From: Candidatus Hodarchaeota archaeon | GTDB lineage: Archaea > Asgardarchaeota > Heimdallarchaeia > Hodarchaeales > YT1-057 | Length of the DNA stretch: 10,784 nt | NCBI GenBank assembly: GCA_016839955.1 | Contig: JAEOTI010000692.1 | Span: 1 to 10,784 of the forward strand | Reading direction: 5' to 3' | Shown: positions 1 to 5,403 of the stretch, piece by piece | How the letters are laid out: every line of letters starts with the position of its first letter | How positions within the stretch are numbered: the stretch's first letter is position 1 | Translations under genes and position numbers: made by a program | Notes under the pieces: generated by a model | The model's database searches: none | The model's input: only the letters and a program-made list of their open reading frames with translations | Told to the model about the DNA's origin: nothing

Positions 1-2
1 AG

Positions 3-548
3 TTTCGTGCTAACCTGGCGTTTAAAGAGACAGCATTTTCAAACGACATTGTGGAGATGGTGACCGATATTGCGGATCAGACGAAGAATCTACGCCATGG
101 GATCGAGATCCTGTATCGAGCTGGACGTGCTGCAGATCAACATCGTCTGGATGAGCTCACTCCCGAACTAATCCGTCACGCCAAGAATGATGTGTTTCCT
201 GAGATGCGGGCTGATCTCTTTGAAGAGCTCGAGACCCACGAACTACTGGCTACCCTCGGAATTGCGCGGAGGCTATTTCACAAGGGCAGCACCGCGACTA
301 CTATTAGCCATGCATTCAATAATTATCGGGTCATTTGTGAAGAATGGGGAGTGCAGCCATATACAGAGGGGGCGTTCAACCATTATCTTTCGACACTGGA
401 AACTATTGGACTTGTGGGACGGGTAGTTACCAGAGCAAAAGGGCGTAAAAATACCCACATGCGGTTGACCATTCATGATGTCCCCGCAGCTGTCCTGATG
501 GAACGGCTTGAAGTCTTTCTGGCTAACCGATTGCAGAAGAATCGATGA
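3..548 (+). CDS. cdc6: Orc1/Cdc6 replication initiator, C-terminal part (5' end outside window)
   Basis: Orc1/Cdc6 proteins bind origin DNA and load the MCM helicase. The reading frame is open from base 3 to the TGA at 546-548, giving 181 residues. The whole protein is usually near 400 residues, so the AAA+ Walker A and B motifs lie upstream of the window. What remains begins in the AAA+ lid: the segment NLRHGIEILYRAGRAAD corresponds to the sensor-2 helix with its conserved arginine. It then runs through a winged-helix domain; LATLGIARRLF, YRVICEEWGV and YLSTLETIGLVGRV match the usual helix and wing pattern. A GTG at 51 could be mistaken for a start, but the upstream codons fit the family and the frame is uninterrupted. 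G+C is about 50%, clearly higher than the rest of the window. The gene is on the + strand, opposite to all other confident genes. Confidence 0.9.
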   Translation, partial: FRANLAFKETAFSNDIVEMVTDIADQTKNLRHGIEILYRAGRAADQHRLDELTPELIRHAKNDVFPEMRADLFEELETHELLATLGIARRLFHKGSTATTISHAFNNYRVICEEWGVQPYTEGAFNHYLSTLETIGLVGRVVTRAKGRKNTHMRLTIHDVPAAVLMERLEVFLANRLQKNR

Positions 549-733
549 GAAAGGCAATGCTCCTAAATATTGTCAAATATTTAGATATGTCGTATTTAGA
601 CCAAAATTTTTCGTATATAGACCAAAACCTATTGTATGTGGGCCAAAAAATTCAAGAAAAAATATTAAATGCAAAGAAAGCACTAGGAGAGAGTTCTTCA
701 ACAATTTTGATGAAGTATATCCCTTTTATTTAG
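545..733 (+). CDS. Small ORF overlapping the cdc6 stop, heptad-repeat peptide (uncertain)
   Basis: The ATG at 545 overlaps the cdc6 stop in an ATGA arrangement, which is typical of translational coupling. The product would have 62 residues. Its middle repeats a seven-residue unit three times (SYLDQNF, SYIDQNL, LYVGQKI) and is followed by a charged helix, so a short coiled coil is possible. The heptads come from a 21-bp tandem DNA repeat, and a second frame is also open across it. The repeat may therefore be a DNA site rather than a protein feature. No Shine-Dalgarno stronger than AGAAG is seen. I do not recognise a family. A gene coupled to cdc6 and a non-coding origin-like element are about equally likely. 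Confidence 0.35.
   Translation: MRKAMLLNIVKYLDMSYLDQNFSYIDQNLLYVGQKIQEKILNAKKALGESSSTILMKYIPFI
563..584. repeat. 9-bp perfect inverted repeat with 4-base loop
   Basis: CTAAATATT at 563-571 is mirrored exactly by AATATTTAG at 576-584 around the loop GTCA. It lies 15 bases after the cdc6 stop and just before three 21-bp direct repeats. It could be a dyad in an origin-like region or a hairpin after cdc6. No T-run follows directly, so a simple intrinsic terminator is less likely. Confidence 0.6.
590..652 (+). repeat. Three tandem 21-bp direct repeats (iteron-like)
   Basis: Units start at 590, 611 and 632, exactly 21 bases apart, and share the core TYGTATNTRGRCCAAAA. Units 1 and 2 agree at 17 of 21 positions and units 2 and 3 at 14 of 21. 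The period is two helical turns, as in iterons beside replication initiator genes, and the array starts about 40 bases after cdc6. The core does not match the usual archaeal origin recognition box, which is built round TTCCA/TGGAA. Because 21 is a multiple of three, the array also encodes heptads in the overlapping ORF. Confidence 0.65.
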
Positions 734-1030
734 GAAACTTATGATCATTATAAACATTCTCTGGAGTATACCTAATCCACCCTTTATTTATCTTTAGCAA
801 AATAAGTTCTATATTGGATTAATCTATCTTAGAACATGCCATAAATATTCCATAGTTTCAGAATATGACTCAGACCTATACAGGAGAGGAATAAATAATA
901 CTTACTTCTCATAAACGATGTTTATTTATTAATTGGCAATCAAAAACTACACTTCACATTAATTATGGTCACACAAGAATCACTGGGAAAGCAATATGTT
1001 TAATTTTTATTCTATAACCAATTAATTCAA
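734..1030. other. AT-rich gap after the cdc6 region, no convincing gene
   Basis: No long ORF crosses this stretch. It holds two weak inverted repeats: TAATCCA at 773-779 against TGGATTA at 815-821, and ATAAAC at 911-916 against GTTTAT at 920-925 around a 3-base loop. A Shine-Dalgarno-like GGAGAGG lies near 882-889 but has no suitable start codon after it. A 12-codon ORF starts at 965 and looks like chance. If the repeats at 590-652 mark an origin, this AT-rich segment is where duplex unwinding would be expected; that is inference. Confidence 0.4.
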
Positions 1031-1237
1031 TTGTTGATGATCACAATGTCTGATAGATTCTCGCTTCTTTTTAAATTTGATATTATTTCATTTATATTAC
1101 TCATAATACTAACCCCCGTTTTGGTTTGGTTAGGTATTATAGTTGCATTTCTTTTAGCTAATCCATCAAAGTCTCTATTTGAGTCTCCGAAATCTGTTGC
1201 ATGTTCTTCTAATCCCCTTAAAAATGTAGGAATATGA
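1031..1237 (+). CDS. Possible small single-pass membrane protein
   Basis: A 68-codon ORF with TTG at 1031, or ATG at 1037 or 1046, as start. Residues about 17-43 form one long hydrophobic stretch (FDIISFILLIILTPVLVWLG and on to FLLA) that could span a membrane. The tail is short, polar and contains one cysteine. There is no Shine-Dalgarno sequence or clear promoter, and no family is recognised. AT-rich DNA readily yields hydrophobic chance ORFs, so it may be spurious. It lies on the opposite strand to the neighbouring genes. Confidence 0.25.
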   Translation: MLMITMSDRFSLLFKFDIISFILLIILTPVLVWLGIIVAFLLANPSKSLFESPKSVACSSNPLKNVGI

Positions 1238-1283
1238 CTCTAAGATCCTTTTTTCAATATTTATTTGATTTTCATTGAAAATT

Positions 1284-2012
1284 TCAATTATTTTTTTTAG
1301 AGTTAATTTTTTTTTCAACTTCTATAAATAAATTAATCAAAGAAAACCTTATCGTCTGAAAGGCTTTCTCTACTTCTTCTTTACTAAAATAATTAATCCT
1401 AAAATTATGAACAGCTTCATCTGCCAAAGCTTTGCATTGATTTAATCTACTTCTTTGAGATTTCGTAATCAAATGGTCTTTAATTAATAAATCAAAACAT
1501 AAATCTAATTTTTTTAAACTGCCATCAATTTCACGAATTTCATTTTCACGATTCATCATTTGAAAACTAATACAGAGAGCAGATTCAATCGATTTTCGAA
1601 TAAAAACAGCAGACGCGTCATAAAAGCCATAGTAGAATAAACCAATTGCGGTATTAATTATCGCTAGAGTTCGTGAAGGAATCTTAGCTCCATTTTCAAC
1701 TGGAAACAATCTAATACCATCTAAAGTGGAAAACCAGTCTTTTTGCTTTAATTTTTCTTCAGTTTGAGACTCTAATAATAAGAGCTTATGAAAAAGAGAC
1801 AGTATTCCTTCATCAAATAACTCTAAATCAATTAAGGAATTAAAATTCTCCAAAAGGAATTTTGTAAATAGATTCTTTATGAAAAACTTTATTTTTATGC
1901 TCAGAACAGTATCTTGTTTTTTACTAAATAAATAGATTTCTAACCATAATAATTTGAGAGAAGAGACAGAAAAGAAAAAGTAGAAGAACTCAATAAATAG
2001 AAACTTAATCAA
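1284..2012 (-). CDS. HEPN/DUF4145-like protein with hydrophobic N-terminus
   Basis: The 242-residue product has two parts. Residues 1-30 are rich in Phe, Leu and Ile and may form a membrane anchor, although this part depends on a TTG start at 2012 that has no Shine-Dalgarno sequence. Residues about 113-235 look like the all-helical DUF4145/HEPN-type domain. It contains a helix after YYGFYDASAVFIRKSIESAL, then a KKLDLCFDLLIKDHLI segment, then ALADEAVHNF, where family members usually have a GN-(A)-AH motif. The domain closes with a helix beginning SKEEVEKAF. HEPN domains are common in toxin-antitoxin and defence proteins, often as RNases. The classic R-x4-6-H RNase motif is not clear here, because the region before His202 reads CKALADEAV, so catalytic activity is doubtful. 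The gene is followed by an AT-rich gap and has no operon partner nearby. Confidence 0.6.
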   Translation of the reverse strand: MIKFLFIEFFYFFFSVSSLKLLWLEIYLFSKKQDTVLSIKIKFFIKNLFTKFLLENFNSLIDLELFDEGILSLFHKLLLLESQTEEKLKQKDWFSTLDGIRLFPVENGAKIPSRTLAIINTAIGLFYYGFYDASAVFIRKSIESALCISFQMMNRENEIREIDGSLKKLDLCFDLLIKDHLITKSQRSRLNQCKALADEAVHNFRINYFSKEEVEKAFQTIRFSLINLFIEVEKKINSKKNN

Positions 2013-2108
2013 TTTTGATTAAAAACAAGTATAAATCTAGAACGTGTATGTAGTTAAAAATTTTCTAGTTCGTTAGATAGAAGAACTTGAATAAAGACAG
2101 AAGAAATC

Positions 2109-2618
2109 TCATCGATCGTTCTCTTCATCTATTTCAACATCAAATCCATTAAATTCTTCAAGTTCATTATCAAAGATTATCCAATTTTTCACTCTTTTTA
2201 GAATAATATTCTCATCCTTATCAAGATATTCCATTTCATCCTTTGGAAAATTGGATAGATATTCTCGTCCAACAATATGGTATATTAAACCTTCTTTTTC
2301 ATTTAATTCTGATATCAGATAATTTGCTAACTCAACAATCCATTCAGGACTAGAAATGCCTTCTTCTAGTATGAGTTCTATCGATCTGTGCATATCTTCA
2401 TGAATAATAACCTTTGATAGATATTCTTCAATCATTAGATCAAATTCATCATCATAACAGAAAAAATCTTTCCAATTCTTATATTCCTCAACAAGATCAA
2501 TTAATATATGATCTTTTTTGTAACAATAATGAGAAAGATTACGACAGGAAACTTTGGGTTTTCTAATATAAAATGAGTGGTGTGAACCATCAGTTGGATA
2601 TTTAATTCTTATTCTCAC
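2109..2618 (-). CDS. Small acidic protein with HExxH motif, putative zincin-like
   Basis: The product has 169 residues, with a basic N-terminus (MRIRIKYPTDG) and a very acidic C-terminus ending EIDEENDR. At residues 73-77, HEDMH fits HExxH, the zinc-binding and catalytic motif of many metallopeptidases. It sits in a predicted helix (SKVIIHEDMHRSIELILEEG), as in real zincins. A third ligand could be one of the glutamates at 84-86 or His114, but this cannot be settled by eye. Two cysteines at 25 and 32 and the His cluster at 13-14 are also notable. No exact family is recognised. The GTG start at 2618 is the only standard one, yet the good Shine-Dalgarno GAGGGA lies 28 bases upstream and is placed for an ATA codon at 2637-2639. 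The frame is open there, so the true N-terminus may be seven residues longer. Confidence 0.6.
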   Translation of the reverse strand: MRIRIKYPTDGSHHSFYIRKPKVSCRNLSHYCYKKDHILIDLVEEYKNWKDFFCYDDEFDLMIEEYLSKVIIHEDMHRSIELILEEGISSPEWIVELANYLISELNEKEGLIYHIVGREYLSNFPKDEMEYLDKDENIILKRVKNWIIFDNELEEFNGFDVEIDEENDR

Positions 2619-2645
2619 ATCAACTTCGACTTGATTTATCGCTTT

Positions 2646-2677
2646 TCCCTCATTTGAATGAATTATATCATTTAAGT
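2646..2677 (-). promoter_or_regulatory. Leader with Shine-Dalgarno and shared ACTTAAATGA box
   Basis: On the - strand, ACTTAAATGA (2677-2668) is followed by a TATAAT-like stretch and then AAATGAGGGA (Shine-Dalgarno at 2651-2646). The same ACTTAAATGA box occurs upstream of the GIY-YIG gene, where it runs straight into GAGGGA. Six bases after the Shine-Dalgarno here comes ATA instead of ATG. Confidence 0.4.
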
Positions 2678-2852
2678 GTTAATGATTACTTGGTATGTTT
2701 ATTTTGAAATTATTTATCTATTTGTGGGACAGAATGTGCTACATTGTGCGTTACACTACTTTTTAGCTCATTACAAACTCTACTAATTCCCTAAAACAAC
2801 TTCTAATAAATTCTTCTTATACTGAATTTGATTAAGTCTAAAAAACAAGGAG

Positions 2853-3047
2853 TTAAGAAATAACTTGCAGTTCCCCCCCATGCGCGTAGTGACTACATGA
2901 TTCTTTCATTATTTTTTTTTCTAAATCAATCCCAGGGAATGTTAGCTAGCATTCAGAGGGATCTTCAATTAATAAACACACTTCTTTTTCAATTAATAGA
3001 CAGTATTCCACATCGCAGTCCCCTCCAATTTTAATAGCGAACTGATT
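2853..3047 (-). pseudogene. Possible decayed - strand coding fragment
   Basis: One - strand frame gives 33 codons (ending in IEKEVCLLIEDPSEC), a TAG at 2946, then 30 more codons (containing GIDLEKKIMKE and SHYAHGGEL) to a TAA at 2853. The composition looks protein-like and the DNA is somewhat less AT-rich than its flanks. The frame is the same as that of the zinc-finger gene ending at 3336, with further in-frame stops between (3231, 3201, 3177, 3105, 3090, 3069, 3048). The number of stops is about what random AT-rich DNA would give, so this is only a suggestion of a decayed gene or lost 3' half. Confidence 0.22.
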
Positions 3048-3335
3048 CTATTCATTTCGCACGGAATGTTACCAATTTATAGAATTATTTCATTCAATCT
3101 CAGATCAGGGATCTAAATATGTTAATTTCTCATTCTTTTCGAAATTTCGAGTTGTTCTTTCTTTATTACTAATTTTTCAACTCTTGTCTCTTGATCGTCT
3201 CTATGATACGATTTTGATCTCTTCTAAGAACTAGTTACAAACGTAATGGACTATATTATTATTTTCTGTGATTAATAATCTTAATCGTGAAATACTCACA
3301 TTAACAATGTTTAGTATTAGGAAATAATTAGGTAA

Positions 3336-3797
3336 TTAAATCTCTTCTGGCGCCTGAGATTTAGCAATAACAAGCATGAGGGCAGGAAATTCCTCTATGA
3401 AATTCTCTTTTTTCATTATCCATCTTCCTTTTACAAGAAATTCTAATTGTCTTTCTATTCCACTATAATTTAAAATTTGATCTTTCCCAGGATGCCTCAA
3501 TTCCAAAATGACACGATCATTGACTCCACAGTGATTAAAGACCTCATCAAAAGTAATTTCAGCAATTTGGTTTTCATCAGGTATAGACCGTATACGATGT
3601 ACTTTGACTTTAGGCCTACCTTCTGCTATCGCTATTTCGACTGAATAACCTCTATTAATAATTGAAAATGCTTCAAAAACAAACGGTCTTCCTTTTAATT
3701 GAGTTGTTTTACGCTTTTTACAATGCTTTTTATGAATTCGATACGATTTCTTACTAAACTGTTGCCTACAAAAAGGACATGTTTCTAATTTAGACAA
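3336..3797 (-). CDS. C2HC zinc-finger protein, 153 residues, unknown function
   Basis: The N-terminus carries a compact zinc finger: Cys7, Cys10, His22 and His25 or Cys26, in the pattern C-x2-C-x11-H-x3-C with an aromatic Phe14 between. A basic linker follows (KKRK, then GRPF). Such fingers bind nucleic acid or proteins. Residues 38-153 look like a globular alpha/beta domain (EITFDEVFNHCGVNDRVILE, then KGRWIMKKENFIEEFPALML) that I cannot assign. The start is TTG at 3797, supported by a clear Shine-Dalgarno AAGGTGA about seven bases upstream and a TATA box at 3836-3842. The gene is transcribed alone. The downstream DNA stays in the same frame with several stops, so the protein may once have been longer. 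A DNA-binding accessory or regulatory protein is plausible, but this is unproven. Confidence 0.7.
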   Translation of the reverse strand: MSKLETCPFCRQQFSKKSYRIHKKHCKKRKTTQLKGRPFVFEAFSIINRGYSVEIAIAEGRPKVKVHRIRSIPDENQIAEITFDEVFNHCGVNDRVILELRHPGKDQILNYSGIERQLEFLVKGRWIMKKENFIEEFPALMLVIAKSQAPEEI

Positions 3798-3802
3798 ATA
3801 TA

Positions 3803-3842
3803 TTCACCTTCTGATTTATATTGAACATTCAAAGGTTATAAA
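3803..3842 (-). promoter_or_regulatory. Promoter and Shine-Dalgarno of the zinc-finger gene
   Basis: On the - strand a TTTATAA box (3842-3836) is preceded by a T/G stretch suited to a BRE. It lies about 40 bases before the TTG start, giving a leader of roughly 15 bases that contains AAGGTGA. The Shine-Dalgarno decides the TTG start. Confidence 0.5.
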
Positions 3843-4029
3843 GCCAAAAATATCAATTAAATTCATATTGTTTTTAACAAAAAAGAATGAAATATCAGTT
3901 CAAATGATAAAAAAATGAATGTTTACAAGTTGTTTTATTTTCATGGAAAATTTGCCATTATTCTCTATTTAGCGCGATCTTGTTCCGTAAATACTCCACT
4001 CTACTTTTCGATTCCAATAACACTTATTC

Positions 4030-4074
4030 AATGGAATTTTACTAAAATAAAAAATCTTTATTCTCAATTCCATT
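4030..4074. repeat. 9-bp inverted repeat AATGGAATT / AATTCCATT
   Basis: The arms at 4030-4038 and 4066-4074 are perfect, with 27 bases between. A further ATTCCA lies at about 4013-4018, so TTCCA/TGGAA elements recur here. Archaeal origin boxes also use TTCCA/TGGAA, but the rest of the box is missing. Function unknown. Confidence 0.35.
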
Positions 4075-4109
4075 AAACAAAAATGTCATACTATTTAAAT
4101 AAAGGGCCA

Positions 4110-4400
4110 ATGACAGAGGCGGAACAGGATAATTATGACATAGATTGTATTCACTGAGTTCGTAAAAGTGTTAAAGAACTTGAATAGGAAATTCTGGAAT
4201 TTACAGATATCTCTCCTTCTAAAAAGCTTAATGATGATCTTTAACCATTAGGAGTCTCTTATATGTATAAATAATCTTTCTTTGATGGATATTCTTATAA
4301 AGAATCTTACAAGCTTATTTTGGAGAAGTACAAAGAGTGTCCGATGAAGAGACTCATTAGCATTCTTACGGGCATATTTTGAGCTTCTAAACTCAATTAG
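4110..4400 (+). pseudogene. Eroded gene fragment with several in-frame stops
   Basis: From the ATG at 4110 one frame reads as plausible protein but is broken by TGA at 4155, TAG at 4185, TAA at 4242, TAA at 4272, TGA at 4380 and TAG at 4398. Protein-like pieces include MTEAEQDNYDID, EILEFTDISPSKKLNDDL and, in the 35 open codons before 4380, YKLILEKYKECPMKRLISIL. All three stop codons occur, so simple recoding does not explain it. Each could come from Gln, Arg or Trp codons by C-to-T or G-to-A change. The final TAG overlaps the Shine-Dalgarno of the next ORF, as in a real operon. The stop count alone is not below chance for AT-rich DNA, so confidence is limited. No family is recognised. Confidence 0.35.
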
Positions 4401-4411
4401 GAGAGGAAAAA

Positions 4412-4480
4412 ATGCCAAAGAAAAGTAGAATGACCAAAGAGGCTGCTCGTTGTATCCAAAGTAACCTTTGGGACGTGTAG
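4412..4480 (+). pseudogene. Truncated small ORF with strong Shine-Dalgarno
   Basis: A strong Shine-Dalgarno (AGGAGAGG, about 4399-4406) precedes an ATG at 4412. The peptide begins MPKKSRMTKEAARCIQSN and stops after 22 codons at a TAG. The part MTKEAARxIQS resembles the start of small seed-maturation-protein-like sequences, which read roughly M-T-x-E-A-A-x-R-I-Q-S and continue with RAQ-type repeats. That continuation is missing here. The most likely reading is a gene cut short by mutation soon after its start. The similarity is from memory of the motif and is weak. It follows the broken frame ending at 4400 and points toward the terminator of the opposing operon. Confidence 0.35.
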
Positions 4481-4561
4481 AGAAGGATCGCAGGATAAAA
4501 TATCTGAAATGTTCTTTTAATATAAATACCCTTCATCCCCTAAAGGAGACTTGCCCCATAC

Positions 4562-4601
4562 AAAAAAGTTAGAGGGATATATGTTCATCAAAGCATATAT
4601 C
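4562..4601 (-). terminator. Hairpin plus T-run after the four-gene operon
   Basis: GATATATG at 4576-4583 pairs perfectly with CATATATC at 4594-4601 around a 10-base loop. Read on the - strand, the hairpin begins 24 bases after the CPBP stop codon and is followed, eight bases later, by six T (4567-4562). This resembles an intrinsic terminator ending the - strand transcript. In archaea the T-run alone often suffices. Confidence 0.5.
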
Positions 4602-4624
4602 GGGTTGCATTTTAGTATTTAATT

Positions 4625-5353
4625 TTAAAGGGAGTGAAGAATAGAGATTACATACCTCCAAAAGACATTGTGTAACCCATGAAGAATAATTGATGGGATA
4701 ATACTCTCAGTTTTCAAATACAAAAATCCTAGAATAAATCCTGCAAAAGTAGAATAGAGAACAATTAATAGAATTTCAACAGGAGATATTGCATAATTTA
4801 CAGGAAAGTGATAGATTCCAAATAGTGATGATGAGATAATTAAAGCCTTTATATGACTCATTTCTTTGGTTAATCGTTGAAGTAAATACCCCCGAAATAG
4901 TATTTCCTCGATTAAACCAACAAAGAAAATATTGTAGCACAATGAAAGTAGGAAGTCTTCTTGGAGTTCAAATTCCGTTTGAGGGATAAATAAAATCCTC
5001 CTCACCATTTCTTCTCCAATTATAAGCATTATCAATATTATAGCTGTCAGAAATCCATATCTTATCCATTTGTAAGTTTGTTGATTTTCATTGGGTAAAG
5101 TTAGACCTAATGCTATTAAAAATTTGTTCTTGCTTTTATTACCTTCAAACCAATAGATAATTATCCCAATGGCTAATAGATGTATTATAAGGATCATAAA
5201 AGTTGCAATTGCACGATCAAATTCATTTAGAGATAAAATTAAGTTAACAAATACAAAATCGACGAATATACTCATCCAAATAATAATGGATACTATTATG
5301 TTCTTAGTTGAATCCTTAATGTCAGGAGATTGCTTACTCTTTTTCCATCTCAC
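4625..5353 (-). CDS. CPBP-family (Abi/Rce1-like) intramembrane metalloprotease
   Basis: This is a polytopic membrane protein of 242 residues with about seven hydrophobic segments (near 20-42, 48-70, 97-116, 136-158, 168-185, 193-212 and 218-236). All three signature motifs are present: EEILFR (Glu149, Glu150, Arg154), FGIYH (Phe178, His182) and HGLHN (His225, Asn229). The glutamates and histidines form the intramembrane active site. Known members cleave CAAX proteins or act in bacteriocin immunity and signalling; the substrate here is unknown. The start is GTG at 5353, with GGAG nine to ten bases upstream. It is the last gene of the - strand operon, 50 bases after the HD gene. The intact motifs suggest a working enzyme. 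Confidence 0.88.
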   Translation of the reverse strand: MRWKKSKQSPDIKDSTKNIIVSIIIWMSIFVDFVFVNLILSLNEFDRAIATFMILIIHLLAIGIIIYWFEGNKSKNKFLIALGLTLPNENQQTYKWIRYGFLTAIILIMLIIGEEMVRRILFIPQTEFELQEDFLLSLCYNIFFVGLIEEILFRGYLLQRLTKEMSHIKALIISSSLFGIYHFPVNYAISPVEILLIVLYSTFAGFILGFLYLKTESIIPSIILHGLHNVFWRYVISILHSL

Positions 5354-5403
5354 TCCTGTTCCTACTCCATAATTGTTTTGTGTAAAACAATCTTTCCATT
5401 GGA

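Larger units (their letters stand above)
2640..3335. other. Gene-poor stretch between the HExxH and zinc-finger genes
   Basis: Nearly 700 bases hold no intact gene. Contents: the upstream region of the HExxH gene, a run of seven C at 2873-2879, a 15-base direct repeat with one mismatch (TTCAATTAATARACA at 2964 and 2988, 24 apart), a 12-bp perfect palindrome TCGAAATTTCGA at 3139-3150, and a possibly decayed - strand reading frame described separately. I see no tRNA or other structured RNA. Confidence 0.4.

Noticed and set aside
187..557. ORFs inside cdc6 on both strands (187-426 + and 273-557 -)
   Set aside because: They lie in other frames of the clearly coding cdc6 sequence and have no start signals or family resemblance.
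590..652. CRISPR array
   Set aside because: The repeats are directly tandem with no spacers, only three units, and there are no cas genes.
590..652. Canonical archaeal origin recognition boxes
   Set aside because: The core lacks the TTCCA/TGGAA dyad and G-rich tail of known boxes, so only an iteron-like label is justified.
508..744. A 78-codon + strand ORF across the 21-bp repeats
   Set aside because: It overlaps the end of cdc6 in another frame and is open mainly because the repeat length is a multiple of three; the frame starting at 545 has better context.
4110..4400. Recoding of stop codons in this region
   Set aside because: All three stop codons occur in the frame, and the intact genes of the window end at ordinary TAA, TAG or TGA without internal stops. 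Decay or chance is simpler.
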